Origin: Actinoplanes oblitus
Lineage (GTDB): Bacteria; Actinomycetota; Actinomycetes; Mycobacteriales; Micromonosporaceae
DNA length: 64,000 nt
Direction of reading: 5' to 3'
NCBI RefSeq assembly: GCF_030252345.1
Contig: NZ_CP126980.1
Coordinates: 3,611,501-3,675,500, forward strand
Position 1 is the first letter of the stretch; every line of letters starts with the position of its first letter. Shown here piece after piece: positions 1 through 9,086 of the stretch. The translations under genes were made by a program, and so were the position numbers. Below the pieces are notes generated by a model. It was not told the origin of the DNA. It searched no databases and worked only from the letters and a program-made list of their open reading frames with translations.

Positions 1-1431
1 GCCACCGACTGGCTCGGCTTCCAGCAGCTGTTCTGGTGGCAGGGCGACGGCGTCGCCGCGATCTCCACCAGCGCACTCGCCCTGGCCGCCCTGGCCGGCG
101 CCGGCCTGGACCGGCCGGCGCTCGCCGTGCAGAGCCTGGTCGGCTGGCAGGTCGGGCTGCGCACCGTCTTCGCCGGGGTGCACAAGGTGCCGGCCGGCTG
201 CCTGGTGACCCTCGAGGACGGCCGGGTCACCCCGCACCGCTACGTCGAGGAGTCCCTCGCCGTCGACGGTCCGGCACCGGGCCTCGAGGAGGCCGCCGCC
301 GAGCAGGCCGAGCTGATGATCGAGTTCCATGAGGCCTACCTGCGCGACCACCCGTCGTCGGTGTTGCAGCTGACCGGTGGGCAGGACACCCGGGTGCTGC
401 TCGCCGCCATCCGCCCGGCGGCGCGTACCGGGCTCGCGGCGCTCACCCTGGACGTGCACGGCGGCACCGACTCCCGGTTCGCCCGGCGGCTCGCCGACCT
501 CACCGGTATGAACCTGCACGTGCACTGGATGGACGACGGCCCGGCGGTCACCCCGGCCGAGGCGCACGAACTCGCCGTCCGGGCCGCCCGCGACCTCGAC
601 TGCATGGCCAGCCCGCTCGCGCTCGCCCCGCTGCTGCGCGCCGAGGCGCAGCTGGAGCAGGGGCACCGGCTCTCCGGGCTGGGCGGCGAGACCTGCCGTG
701 GCTTCTACTATTTCGGGCAGCCCAGCGGCGCGACCACCGGACCGAAACTGATCGAGAAACTGGCCACCTGGCGGCTGTACGCCAACGAGGCGGTCGAGAC
801 CGCCGCCCTGGCGCCGGAGTTCGCCGCGTCCGCGCGGGCGTCCGCCCTGGAGCTGATCACCGAGTCGTTCGACGGTTATCCGGGGGAGTGGCTGGCCGCG
901 ACCGACCACTTCTACCTGTACCAGCGGATGCAGCGCTGGTCCGGCGCACACGGGTCGGTGGCCGCGGTGAACCGGCACTTCGTCAACCCGATGTTCGACA
1001 GGCGGTTCATCCAGCTGGCGCACGCGGTCAGGCCGGAGGAGAAACGCAACGGGCTGCTCACCGGCCGGCTGATCACCCTGCTCGACGCGGAGCTGGCCGC
1101 CGTACCGTTGGATTCTGGTCTGATCCCGAACCGGCTCGGCCGGCCGGGCCTGGCCGCGCGGACCGCCGCCTACCGGGTCACCGCGCAGAAGGCGGCCCGC
1201 AAGATCCGGCAGAAGCTGCGTGGTCAGGGCCGGCCGCAGCTCGGGGCGGCCGAGACCGCGGCGCTGGTGGTGGCGCACTGGCGCGCCGAGCCGTCGGTGG
1301 TCGCCCCGCTGCGGGCCACCGGCCTGGTCGACGACGGGTGGCTCGACGGCGTGCTGGCCGGGCGCGTCAGCCCGGAACCGGCCACGGTCGCCTTCCTGAT
1401 CAACCTGCTGGTGATCGGCGGGGTCAGCTGA
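1..1431 (+). CDS. Asparagine synthase-like amidotransferase, 5' partial
   Basis: The reading frame is open from base 1, so the start and most of the N-terminal glutaminase domain lie outside the window. The visible part opens with the end of the glutaminase half (GVHKVPAG, as in the IKKLPPG region of AsnB proteins). It continues into the synthase domain, with a variant PP-loop LTGGQDTR where AsnB has SGGxDS; this loop binds ATP. The family transfers amide nitrogen onto a carboxylate through an acyl-adenylate. Divergent members are common in actinobacterial surface-polysaccharide and secondary-metabolite clusters, which fits the nucleotide-sugar genes that follow. The substrate cannot be read from the sequence and is not necessarily aspartate. 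The 3' end overlaps the convergent caspase gene by 8 bp. Confidence 0.8.
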   Translation, partial: ATDWLGFQQLFWWQGDGVAAISTSALALAALAGAGLDRPALAVQSLVGWQVGLRTVFAGVHKVPAGCLVTLEDGRVTPHRYVEESLAVDGPAPGLEEAAAEQAELMIEFHEAYLRDHPSSVLQLTGGQDTRVLLAAIRPAARTGLAALTLDVHGGTDSRFARRLADLTGMNLHVHWMDDGPAVTPAEAHELAVRAARDLDCMASPLALAPLLRAEAQLEQGHRLSGLGGETCRGFYYFGQPSGATTGPKLIEKLATWRLYANEAVETAALAPEFAASARASALELITESFDGYPGEWLAATDHFYLYQRMQRWSGAHGSVAAVNRHFVNPMFDRRFIQLAHAVRPEEKRNGLLTGRLITLLDAELAAVPLDSGLIPNRLGRPGLAARTAAYRVTAQKAARKIRQKLRGQGRPQLGAAETAALVVAHWRAEPSVVAPLRATGLVDDGWLDGVLAGRVSPEPATVAFLINLLVIGGVS

Positions 1432-3661
1432 CGAACCACGAGCCGGCCTCGATCGCGGTGTCGATGGCCGTGCCCTTGGCCGTGTCGATCACCGCTACCT
1501 TGATGTCGTAGCCGTCGATCGTGCTGACGTAGAGCCGGCTGCCGTCCGGGCTGAGGACCATCGAGGACGGCCGCGGTCCCACGACGATCGGCGTGCCGAC
1601 CGGCTCGCCGGAGGCGGTGTCGTTGACCGAGACGACGTTCGACGACTCGCACGCGGTGTACAGCCGGGTGCCGTCCGCGTTGAGGGCCAGGGCCTGGGGA
1701 TGGATGCCGCAGCCGGGGGTGATACTGCGGGCCACCCGCGGTGCGCTGGTGTCGCCGACGTCGATCCGGTCGGCGCCGTACGCGGCCAGGTAGACGTGCC
1801 GGCCGTCGCGGCTGACGACCAGGTCGCGGGGGCCGGATCCGACCGGGAAGGACGGGTCCTGCCGGCCGGTGCCGAGGTCGAACCGGGCGCCGGCGGCGGG
1901 CGGACCACCGGCCAGGTACAGGTACTTGCCGTCCGGGCTGGGCACTGTCAGCCGCACCGCGAAGGTGGTGGAGAAGCTGCGGATCGACGGTTTCCGGATG
2001 TCCTTGGTGAGATCGGCCGACCAGATCCGGTTGCCGCTGTCGTCGGCGACGAACAGGTGTTTGCCGTCCGGCGCGAGCGCGACACCGCGGTTCGCGGTGC
2101 CGTCCCCGGGCAGGTCGAAACCGGAGATGCCGGTCGGTTGCGCACCGAGCTTGTCGATCACCGTGACGCCGTTCTGGTACCGGGAGACGAAGTAGAGGTG
2201 CTCGCCGCCGGGGCTGATCGCCGCGTCGCCGGCGCCGGGGGTGACGTCCATGGTGCCGCCGGCCAGCCGGGTCCTGGTGTCGATCGACACCAGCCTGCCG
2301 GTCGGCCGCTTGCCGCTGCCGGAACTCTGCCGGTTGACGGTGACGTAGAGCCAGCGGCCGTCCGGGCTGATGGCGAGCCCCGGCGGGGTGAGGTCGTAGG
2401 GCAGGTAGCCACCGCTGGCGGCCGATCCGCTGTTGTCGTGGTCGCCGGCGAAGCGCATCGCCACGAGCACCGTGACCGCCACCAGGACGGCCGCCGCCGC
2501 GGCGATGACGCCCGGCCGGCGGTACCACGGCGCCGGCGATCCCTCGACAGGCGCCGGCGCCGGTGTCGTCGCCGGCAGCGGGACGGGCTCGGGTTCGGCC
2601 GATGGCGGCGCGACCGGAGCGGATTCCGCTTCCGGCGGCGCGGGCGCTGGGGGGTCGGCTTCCGGCGGCGCGGGCGCTGGGGGTTCGGCTGGTGGTGACG
2701 GAGGAGCCGCGGGCGCCGGATCGAACTCCCGCAGCCGCTCCGCGGCCGCTGCCGACACCCGCCTGCTGTCATCCCGGGTGAGCTGTTCGATCTCTTCGCG
2801 TACGCGATCCCGGACCGCCCCGTTCCCCACCCGGTACAGCCGCGCCAGCTGATCGATGACCGCCAGCCGGTCGGCCGCGATCGGACTGTCTATCGCGTGC
2901 CGCAGGTACCCCGGAAGCGCCCAGTTGACGTTCCGCGCGATGACGATCCGGCCCTCCACGTCGTCCTGCTTCTTCGGGCGCTGCTGCGGCATCTCGGCCA
3001 CCACCCGGTCGTGCACGTACGCGTACAACTCGTCGAGCGTGATGTCGCCGTCCCCGTCGAGATCGGCGGTCCCGTCCCGCAGCCCCTCGACGAGATAGCG
3101 GGTGAACACCGACTGCATCGCCGACCCGTACGCCCGATCCCCCTCGAACGAGTACTGGGTGGCGTCCGAAGCGGTGAGCACCGTACGCCCCCGCCCCTGG
3201 AACCGCTCCAGCGTGTGCACCCCCTCGTCGGCCTTGGCCAGCCGCCCGGCCGGGAACGCCCCGCTGTAACAGCAGTCCAGGATCAGCACCTTGCGCCGCG
3301 ACGCGCAGCCCTCCAGAGCCCGGTCGATCTGCTCGGCCGAGATCGCGCTGAACAGCAGCGTGTCCCGCCGGGTGTCGCTGGTCGCCAGGTAGAGCCGGCC
3401 GTCGTCGTCCTTGAGCCCGTGCCCGGTGAAGTAGAGCAGTGTCAGGTCGTCCCGGCGCCGGTCCCGGCAGAGCTCGCCGATCGCCGCGCCGACCCGGTGG
3501 TGCGGCTCGTTGATCAGGGTGGTCACCTCGAACCCGGCGATGGCCGGGTCGCGCAGCACGGCGGCCAGCGCCTCGGCGTCGTGCGCCGGGGCGGCCAGCC
3601 GGCGCAGTCCCTCGTCCGCGTAGTCGTACGCGGCGACGAGCAGTGCCAGCCGGCGACCCAT
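1424..3661 (-). CDS. Caspase-family protease with transmembrane segment and C-terminal beta-propeller, EACC1-associated
   Basis: About 745 residues. Residues 1-250 form a caspase (C14) domain with the catalytic dyad visible: His near 81 in YFTGHG and Cys near 131 in ILDCCYSG. An EF-hand-like loop DLDGDGDITLDEL follows near 200. After a helical segment and a Pro/Ala/Glu-rich linker (about 315-380) there is one transmembrane segment (about 383-403). Then come repeats of the PDGRxLYV type, typical of YVTN/Lactonase-like beta-propellers, which should be extracellular while the protease is cytoplasmic. The ATG overlaps the stop of the upstream EACC1 gene (TGATG); a GTG one codon upstream is an alternative start. 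In actinobacteria, EACC1 plus a caspase-like effector is a described arrangement in predicted conflict systems. The trigger and protein targets are unknown. Confidence 0.9.
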   Translation of the reverse strand: MGRRLALLVAAYDYADEGLRRLAAPAHDAEALAAVLRDPAIAGFEVTTLINEPHHRVGAAIGELCRDRRRDDLTLLYFTGHGLKDDDGRLYLATSDTRRDTLLFSAISAEQIDRALEGCASRRKVLILDCCYSGAFPAGRLAKADEGVHTLERFQGRGRTVLTASDATQYSFEGDRAYGSAMQSVFTRYLVEGLRDGTADLDGDGDITLDELYAYVHDRVVAEMPQQRPKKQDDVEGRIVIARNVNWALPGYLRHAIDSPIAADRLAVIDQLARLYRVGNGAVRDRVREEIEQLTRDDSRRVSAAAAERLREFDPAPAAPPSPPAEPPAPAPPEADPPAPAPPEAESAPVAPPSAEPEPVPLPATTPAPAPVEGSPAPWYRRPGVIAAAAAVLVAVTVLVAMRFAGDHDNSGSAASGGYLPYDLTPPGLAISPDGRWLYVTVNRQSSGSGKRPTGRLVSIDTRTRLAGGTMDVTPGAGDAAISPGGEHLYFVSRYQNGVTVIDKLGAQPTGISGFDLPGDGTANRGVALAPDGKHLFVADDSGNRIWSADLTKDIRKPSIRSFSTTFAVRLTVPSPDGKYLYLAGGPPAAGARFDLGTGRQDPSFPVGSGPRDLVVSRDGRHVYLAAYGADRIDVGDTSAPRVARSITPGCGIHPQALALNADGTRLYTACESSNVVSVNDTASGEPVGTPIVVGPRPSSMVLSPDGSRLYVSTIDGYDIKVAVIDTAKGTAIDTAIEAGSWFVS

Positions 3662-4044
3662 CACTGCACCGGCTCACCCGAGTGCCGTCGCAGGTACGCG
3701 TCGACCAGCGCCTTGCGCTCCACGGCGGTGGCCCGCTCCAGGGTGATCGTGTCCCCGTCGACGGTGACCGTGATCCGGTGCCGGGCCGACTGCCGCTCCA
3801 GCCACGCCCCGAGCGTCCCGATCAGGCTGGTGAACACGCCGCCGGAGGCGCTCATTGCGACCACCAGCGCCCCGACGGTGACCGGGTCGGCGCCTTTCGC
3901 CCCGTCCGGGACGGCGCCGGCCGGTGCCGGGCGCACCGAGTCGACGTCGAGGTCGTCCACCTCGGAGCGCAGCCGCCGGACGAGCCGGTCGGCCGCCTCC
4001 GCACCGAACTCCGGATCGGGCTCGACGACCAGGAGAACCTGCAT
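3661..4044 (-). CDS. Effector-associated constant component EACC1
   Basis: 127 residues. The family signature is clear: an N-terminal EPDPE start, a LVRRLRSEVDDLDVDSVRP segment, then PAPAGAVPDGAKGADPVTVG and a hydrophobic SASGGVFTSLIGTLGAWL stretch, ending in a short strand-rich tail (ITVTVDGDTITLE). EACC1 is a small protein found beside varied effectors (caspase, trypsin-like and others) in predicted actinobacterial conflict systems. Its role is thought to be as a constant adaptor for the effector, but its mechanism is not established. The start chosen is the ATG at 4044, because the longer frame adds 29 residues with no family resemblance. It is translationally coupled to the downstream caspase gene. 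Confidence 0.9.
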   Translation of the reverse strand: MQVLLVVEPDPEFGAEAADRLVRRLRSEVDDLDVDSVRPAPAGAVPDGAKGADPVTVGALVVAMSASGGVFTSLIGTLGAWLERQSARHRITVTVDGDTITLERATAVERKALVDAYLRRHSGEPVQ

Positions 4045-4161
4045 GGCGTGAGGGTAGACCCCGGGATCGGGCGCGCAGCACCTCCACTCGGTCAGAACAC
4101 CGTCTCGACCAGCCGCCGGGCGGCGGGCCACCGGCCACCCGGCCGGTGGTCCCCGGAGTTC

Positions 4162-5283
4162 TTACGCCAGCTCGCGCAGGATGCCGACGATCAGCTTCTG
4201 GTCGTCGTCGGTGATCTTGTGGTGCAGCGGCAGGATCAGCGAGTCCCGGGTGATCCGCTCGGTGACCGGCAGCGGCGCCGGGGTGACGTCCGCGTACGCC
4301 GGCTCCAGGTGCGCCGCCATGATCCCGCGTCGCGCCGAGACACCGCGCCGGGCCAGCTCGGCCAGCACCTCGTCCCGGCCGGTGCGGAACTCAGGGTCGA
4401 TCAGCACCCAGAACGACTGGTAGTTCGTCGTCCCGTGGGCCGGGTCGCGGACCGGGACCAGCCCGTCGATGCCGGACAGCAGCTCGTGGTACCGGGCGGC
4501 CAGTTCCCGGCGCTGCGACACCAGGCCGGCCAGGCGGCCGAGCTGGACCAGGCCGACAGCGGCCTGGATGTCGGTCATCCGGTAGTTGTAGGCGGTCTCC
4601 AGGTACGCCTCGAGCACCGGCTGCGAGCTCTTGTGCCGGTCCGCCGCCGACACGTTCATGCCGTGCTCGCGCAGCCGCCGCAACCGCACCGCGGTCTCGG
4701 CGTCGTCGACGGTGACCATGCCGCCCTCGCCGGTGGTCAGCACCTTGCGTGGGTGGAACGACCAGGCGGCGACGGCGGCGCCGGTACCGGCCGGCTGACC
4801 GTAGGCGGTCGAGCCGGCCGCGCAGGCGGCGTCCTCGACCAGCGCGACGCCCCAGTCCTCGGCGGCCTTGCGCAGCGCCACCGTGTCGAACGGCACGCCG
4901 CCCTGGTGCACCGCGATGATCGCCCTGGTGCGCGGGGTGCGAACCGCCTCGATCGTCTCCACGGTCAGGTTGCCGGTGGCCAGGTCGACGTCGGCGAAGA
5001 CCGGGGTGGCCCCGACATAGCGGACCGCGTTCGCGGTCGCGATGAACGACAGCGAGGGCACGATCACCTCGTCGCCCGGGTCCAGCGAGAGCAGGACCAG
5101 GGCCAGGTGCAGCCCGGTGGTGCACGAGCTGACCGCGACGCCGTGCCCGGCGCCGACGGTGGCCGCGAACTCCTTCTCGAACCGCGCGACCCGCGGCCCC
5201 TGGGCGACCCAGCCGGAACGGACCGCGTCCGCGGCCGCCTGGGCCTCCTCCTCCCCGAGCATGGGGATCATCACGGGGATCAC
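4162..5283 (-). CDS. DegT/DnrJ/EryC1/StrS family sugar aminotransferase
   Basis: 373 residues, PLP-dependent fold type I. The PLP lysine is in SFHPRKVLTTGEGG; other landmarks are SSCTTGLHLAL, IVPSLSFIATANAV and the EDAACAAGS segment. The family transfers an amino group from glutamate to a keto group on a nucleotide-linked sugar. It is third in a coupled operon after a Gfo/Idh/MocA oxidoreductase and an epimerase, and a WbpD-like acyltransferase lies divergently. This is close to the oxidase-aminotransferase-acetyltransferase logic of UDP-3-acetamido sugars (WbpB/WbpE/WbpD). The start GTG at 5283 overlaps the upstream stop (GTGA); an ATG at 5271 is an alternative. The exact sugar is inferred, not shown. 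Confidence 0.9.
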   Translation of the reverse strand: MIPVMIPMLGEEEAQAAADAVRSGWVAQGPRVARFEKEFAATVGAGHGVAVSSCTTGLHLALVLLSLDPGDEVIVPSLSFIATANAVRYVGATPVFADVDLATGNLTVETIEAVRTPRTRAIIAVHQGGVPFDTVALRKAAEDWGVALVEDAACAAGSTAYGQPAGTGAAVAAWSFHPRKVLTTGEGGMVTVDDAETAVRLRRLREHGMNVSAADRHKSSQPVLEAYLETAYNYRMTDIQAAVGLVQLGRLAGLVSQRRELAARYHELLSGIDGLVPVRDPAHGTTNYQSFWVLIDPEFRTGRDEVLAELARRGVSARRGIMAAHLEPAYADVTPAPLPVTERITRDSLILPLHHKITDDDQKLIVGILRELA

Positions 5284-6245
5284 TTGGACGCCCGCCACCA
5301 GTCGACGAGCTGCTGCAGGCCCTCGTGGAGGCCGATCTCGGCGCGGAAGCCGAGCCGGTCGGCGGCGGCGTCCGTCGAGGCGAGCCGCCGGGTGACGCCG
5401 TTGACCGCGCGGGCCGGGCCGTGCTCCGGCGCCAGGTCCGACTTCATCACCGCGCTCAGCGCCGCGGCCAGCTCCTTGAGGCTGGTCTCGGTGCCGGACG
5501 CCACGTTGAACACCTCGTCGGTGACGTCCGCCCGGGCGGCCAGGATGTTGGCGCGGGCGATGTCGGCCACGTGCACGAAGTCCATGGTCTGCAGGCCGTC
5601 GCCGAGGATCAGCGGGGGAGTGCCCGACTCGATCCGCTCCATCCAGCGGATCAGCACCTCGGTGTACAGGCCGTAGATGTCCATCCGCGGGCCGTAGACG
5701 TTGAAGTACCGCAGCGCCACGTAGTCCAGGTCCTTCATGGCCTTGAAGCTGCGCAGGGTGGCCTCGTTGAACGCCTTGGCAGCGCCGTAGAACGTGTCGT
5801 TGTGGTACGGGTGGTGGCGCTCGGTGGTCGGGAACTCCTCGGCCAGCCCGTACACCGACGCCGACGACGACGCGATGACCTTCTTGACGCCGGCCTCGGC
5901 GGCCGCCTCGATCACGTTGAACGTGCCGTCCACCAGGACCTCGTTGGCCAGCCGCGGCTCCTCGGCGCACTGCGTGATCCGGATCGCGGCCAGGTGGAAC
6001 ACCAGGTCCTTGCCGGCCGTCACCTCGCGCACCAGGCCGACGTCGCGGATGTCGCCCTCGACCAGCTTCACCGGGCCGTTCTCCAGCGCCCAGGCCAGGT
6101 TGTCCCGCCGGCCGCGGACGAAGTTGTCCAAGACGACGATCTCGGCGGCCCCGCCGCGGACGAGTTCGTCGACCACGTGCGAGCCGATGGTGCCCGCCCC
6201 GCCGGTGACCAGGGCGCGCGCGCCCTCGATCGATACAGCCGTCAC
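5280..6245 (-). CDS. NAD-dependent nucleotide-sugar epimerase/dehydratase (extended SDR)
   Basis: 321 residues. An N-terminal Rossmann motif TGGAGTIGSHVVDEL, Ser-rich SSSASVYG and a YxxxK pair in FYGAAK mark an extended short-chain dehydrogenase acting on nucleotide sugars. The middle ALRYFNVYGPRMD is typical of UDP-glucose/UDP-GlcNAc 4-epimerase-like proteins. It starts with GTG overlapping the stop of the oxidoreductase (GTGA) and ends overlapping the aminotransferase start. The three enzymes are therefore probably made in fixed ratio for one sugar precursor. Whether it epimerises C4 or acts at another carbon cannot be decided here. Confidence 0.9.
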   Translation of the reverse strand: MTAVSIEGARALVTGGAGTIGSHVVDELVRGGAAEIVVLDNFVRGRRDNLAWALENGPVKLVEGDIRDVGLVREVTAGKDLVFHLAAIRITQCAEEPRLANEVLVDGTFNVIEAAAEAGVKKVIASSSASVYGLAEEFPTTERHHPYHNDTFYGAAKAFNEATLRSFKAMKDLDYVALRYFNVYGPRMDIYGLYTEVLIRWMERIESGTPPLILGDGLQTMDFVHVADIARANILAARADVTDEVFNVASGTETSLKELAAALSAVMKSDLAPEHGPARAVNGVTRRLASTDAAADRLGFRAEIGLHEGLQQLVDWWRASK

Positions 6246-7300
6246 GCCATGTGCCCTTCGTTGAGCTTGATCATCGTGCCGCCCTCGGCAAGGCTACGGG
6301 AGGCCGCCTGCAGCAGCTCCAGCACCCGCAGGCCGGAGCGGCCGTCGGTGAGCGCGGGCGTCTTGGTGGTGATCGCCCGTGCGTACTCGTCGACCATGGT
6401 GCGCAGCGCCTCCCGCTCGGTCAGCGCCGGCGCCACCATGTCGCCGGACCGGTACGAGATCAGGATGTCCCGGCGCTGCTCGTCGCCGAGCTCGTCCGGG
6501 GAGGCCACGTCGACGCCCCGGTCGTAGATGGCCAGCCGCTGGCTGGGATTGAGGTCGTCCCACACCAGCGTCCGCTTCGAACCACCGAAGATCGCGGTAC
6601 GGATCTTCACCGGGGACAGCCAGTTGACGTGGATGTGCGCGATGGCGCCGTTGCTCAGCTGCAGCGTGAGATAGGCCACGCAGGCCCGGCCCGCGCCGAT
6701 CCCGTCCGCGCCGTGCGCCGCCACCGCCACCGGGGTCAGGCCGGCCGGCAGCACGAAGTCCAGGATCGACAGGTCGTGCGGGGCGAGGTCCCAGAGCACG
6801 TCGATGTCGCGCTGCACCAGGCCCAGGTTGATCCGGACCGAGTCGAGGAAGTGCAGCTCACCCAGCTCGCCGGCGTGCAGCAGCTCGCGGATGCGCAGCA
6901 CGGCGGGGGTGTAGCAGTAGGTGTGGTCGCACATCAGCGTGAGGCCCCGCTGCTCGGCCTCCTCGACCAGCTGCAGGCCCTCCTCGTAGGTGGCCGCGAG
7001 GGGCTTCTCGACCAGCACGTGCTTGCCGGCGCGCAGCGCGGACAGGGCCACCTTCAGGTGGGTGCCGGCCGGGGTGGCGATCGCCACCGCCTGCACCCGT
7101 GGATCGGCCAGAACCTCCTCGAGGTCGGCGGTGACCTGGACGGTGGAGTATCCACCGAGGACCCGGCGGGCCCGCTCGACGTCGAGGTCACAGAGCCAGT
7201 GCAGCCGGAACTGCTGGCTGGCCTGGAAGTTGCGGACGAGGTTGGGGCCCCAGTACCCGGCCCCGATGACGGCGATGCCGATCGGCTCGGACGCGTTCAA
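6242..7300 (-). CDS. Gfo/Idh/MocA family NAD(P)-dependent sugar oxidoreductase
   Basis: 352 residues. The N-terminal Rossmann motif is AVIGAGYWGPNLVRNF and the EKPLA segment is characteristic of the family; the C-terminal half is the alpha/beta substrate-binding domain. Proteins of this type with adjacent DegT aminotransferase and hexapeptide acetyltransferase oxidise the 3-OH of UDP-GlcNAc uronate (WlbA/WbpB) or similar. It is first in the three-gene operon. The start is a TTG at 7300-7298 with a GGAAG ribosome site four bases upstream. The upstream 265 bp is shared with the divergent acyltransferase and should hold both promoters. Confidence 0.88.
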   Translation of the reverse strand: MNASEPIGIAVIGAGYWGPNLVRNFQASQQFRLHWLCDLDVERARRVLGGYSTVQVTADLEEVLADPRVQAVAIATPAGTHLKVALSALRAGKHVLVEKPLAATYEEGLQLVEEAEQRGLTLMCDHTYCYTPAVLRIRELLHAGELGELHFLDSVRINLGLVQRDIDVLWDLAPHDLSILDFVLPAGLTPVAVAAHGADGIGAGRACVAYLTLQLSNGAIAHIHVNWLSPVKIRTAIFGGSKRTLVWDDLNPSQRLAIYDRGVDVASPDELGDEQRRDILISYRSGDMVAPALTEREALRTMVDEYARAITTKTPALTDGRSGLRVLELLQAASRSLAEGGTMIKLNEGHMA

Positions 7301-7565
7301 CAGACTTCCGATCTTTGTCAGGTCAGCACGGACTCACAAACCCTTGGCAAGCTATCGATCCCCTTAGGAGGTGCGCTAGATCGATGACGGATTTCCGGCG
7401 GCGCCGGAGACCAAGCCGACCCGTTCGGCCGTTCGAGGTCCGCCTTGCGGTCACTCCGCGGGCCGACCAACGGTCACTTCGGAGGAACGCGTCGTGTTGC
7501 TGACATCGCGCGGGCCCACTTCCGTCTACCCTGGCCCGGATCTTGACTCTCCGGAAAGGCTTCCG

Positions 7566-8159
7566 ATGACCGACGTCACCGTCGCGCCCACCGCGGACCT
7601 CGACCCCCGCGCCGAGGTCGGCGCCGGCACCCGGATCTGGCACCTGGCCCAGATCCGCGAGGACGCCAGACTGGGCCGCGACTGCAATATCGGCCGTGGC
7701 GCCTACGTCGGCCCCGGCGTGGTCATCGGCGACAACGTCAAGCTGCAGAACCACGCCCTCGTCTACGAGCCGGCCCGCCTCGCCGACGGCGTCTTCATCG
7801 GCCCGGCCGCGGTGCTCACCAACGACGAGTACCCGCGCGCCGTCACCCCGGACGGCCGCCTCAAGACCGGCGACGACTGGACCGCCGTCGGCGTCACCAT
7901 CGGCGAGGGCGCGGCGATCGGCGCCCGCGCGGTCTGCGTCGCCCCGGTCACCGTCGGCCGCTGGGCCCTGGTCGCCGCCGGTGCCGTCGTCACCAAGGAC
8001 GTGCCGGACTTCGCCCTGGTCGTCGGCGTACCGGCCCGCCGCATCGGCTGGGTCGGCCGGGCCGGCCGCCCGCTCACCCGAAACGCCGACGGCGTCTGGA
8101 TCTGCCCGGAGACCGGCGCCGAACACCACGAGACCGACGGCCTCCTGACCGAGGCCTGA
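7566..8159 (+). CDS. Left-handed beta-helix N-acyltransferase (WbpD/WlbB-like)
   Basis: 197 residues. Hexapeptide repeats run through most of the protein (for example IGRGAYVGPGVVIGDNVKLQNH and VTIGEGAAIGARAVCV), giving a trimeric left-handed beta-helix. The opening VAPTADLDPRAEVGAGTRIWHLAQIRE matches the WbpD/WlbB type, which acetylates the 3-amino group of UDP-3-amino sugars with acetyl-CoA. The start ATG has GGAAAGG just upstream; a longer frame adds 24 residues without family resemblance. It diverges from the oxidoreductase operon and supplies the missing acylation step. The acyl donor and exact sugar are inferred. Confidence 0.9.
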   Translation: MTDVTVAPTADLDPRAEVGAGTRIWHLAQIREDARLGRDCNIGRGAYVGPGVVIGDNVKLQNHALVYEPARLADGVFIGPAAVLTNDEYPRAVTPDGRLKTGDDWTAVGVTIGEGAAIGARAVCVAPVTVGRWALVAAGAVVTKDVPDFALVVGVPARRIGWVGRAGRPLTRNADGVWICPETGAEHHETDGLLTEA

Positions 8160-8187
8160 CCCCAGGCCCGCGTCCGCCCCGATCCCC

Positions 8188-8200
8188 TTCCGGTACGCCC
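8188..8200 (+). repeat. Interspersed TTCCGGTACGCCC motif, copy 1
   Basis: Exact 13-base intergenic motif found again at 14326 and 52993. Shortened or slightly altered copies lie at 8232-8242 and 9456-9469. Confidence 0.4.
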
Positions 8201-8291
8201 GCAGCCCGCGCCCCGCCGTCCCCGTCCCCGTTTCCGGTACGCGGTACCCGGCGCCCCGCCGTCGTTCCCCGGCTCCGGTCTCCGCGGTCGC

Positions 8292-8987
8292 TCACCCCGG
8301 CGCGCCGATCGGCAGCGGACGCAGCACCATGAGCGGGCCTTCCGCTGTTACCACCATCGCGAACGGGAAGCGGTCCGTCTCCAGGCACAGCGCCACATCG
8401 TCGGCGTGCAGTCCGGGAAACCCGCGCCGCACCCCGTCCGCGAGATCGGCGGCAGCCCGTGACCCGGCGGCCCGCTCCAGGAACCCGGCCGTATCCGTAC
8501 CCATTCCGGCGGCCCGCCCGGCGATGTACTGAGCGCAGGCCAGATCCTCCTCGGCCCGCCCACCCGCACCGGTCACCACGAAGGTGACCGCGTCGCCCTG
8601 GCGCCCCCGCAACACCCGCGCCGTGGCCTCCGCCACCACGAAACTCGCGCACAGCACCAGCGACGCCCCCGTGACGGCGTGCACCCCGACCGTCCCGTTC
8701 GTCGTCTTCTGCACGACGGTCCGCCCGGAAAGATCCGCCGAGGCCATCAGCCCCGGTGAGTTCACCATGTCGAAGCCGGGAGCCGGCGCGCCGTCCTTGA
8801 GCGTCACCCAGTCCGGACGCCGGGCCTTGAGCGTCAGCGCTTCCTCCAGCGAAGCCGCGAGCACCACCTTCTCCGCCCCTCGAGCGAAGGCCCACGCGGT
8901 AACCGTGAAGGCCCGCATCACATCGACCACCACAGCGACCGCCGGCACCTCAGCGATCTCGCCGATCCCGGCGAAACGAACGTCCAT
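8292..8987 (-). CDS. 2-phosphosulfolactate phosphatase family protein (ComB-like)
   Basis: 231 residues with the ComB family landmarks in order: [13 protein letters not shown] near the N-terminus, [14 protein letters not shown] near 65-75, KTTNGTVG near 95, [12 protein letters not shown] and CAQYIAG. The archetype is a Mg-dependent phosphatase that removes phosphate from 2-phosphosulfolactate in coenzyme M synthesis. Actinobacteria carry family members without making coenzyme M, so the natural substrate here is uncertain. It stands alone with no obvious operon partner. Confidence 0.85.
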   Translation of the reverse strand: MDVRFAGIGEIAEVPAVAVVVDVMRAFTVTAWAFARGAEKVVLAASLEEALTLKARRPDWVTLKDGAPAPGFDMVNSPGLMASADLSGRTVVQKTTNGTVGVHAVTGASLVLCASFVVAEATARVLRGRQGDAVTFVVTGAGGRAEEDLACAQYIAGRAAGMGTDTAGFLERAAGSRAAADLADGVRRGFPGLHADDVALCLETDRFPFAMVVTAEGPLMVLRPLPIGAPG

Positions 8988-9086
8988 CCGACAAATGATC
9001 TGGCACCCACCCGAGGGGCGGGGCTCGGGACCCGGTACAGACGTGCGGGTCCAAGCGGAGCGGCCCGGCGGATCTCCGGCCGCGTG

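Noticed and set aside
24..332. Short Arg-rich frame at the left edge
   Set aside because: It overlaps the asparagine-synthase-like gene in another frame and has no protein-like pattern.
1700..5676. Very long plus-strand frames opposite the caspase and sugar genes
   Set aside because: They are antisense shadows of well-recognised genes in high-GC DNA, rich in Arg/Gly/Pro with no domains.
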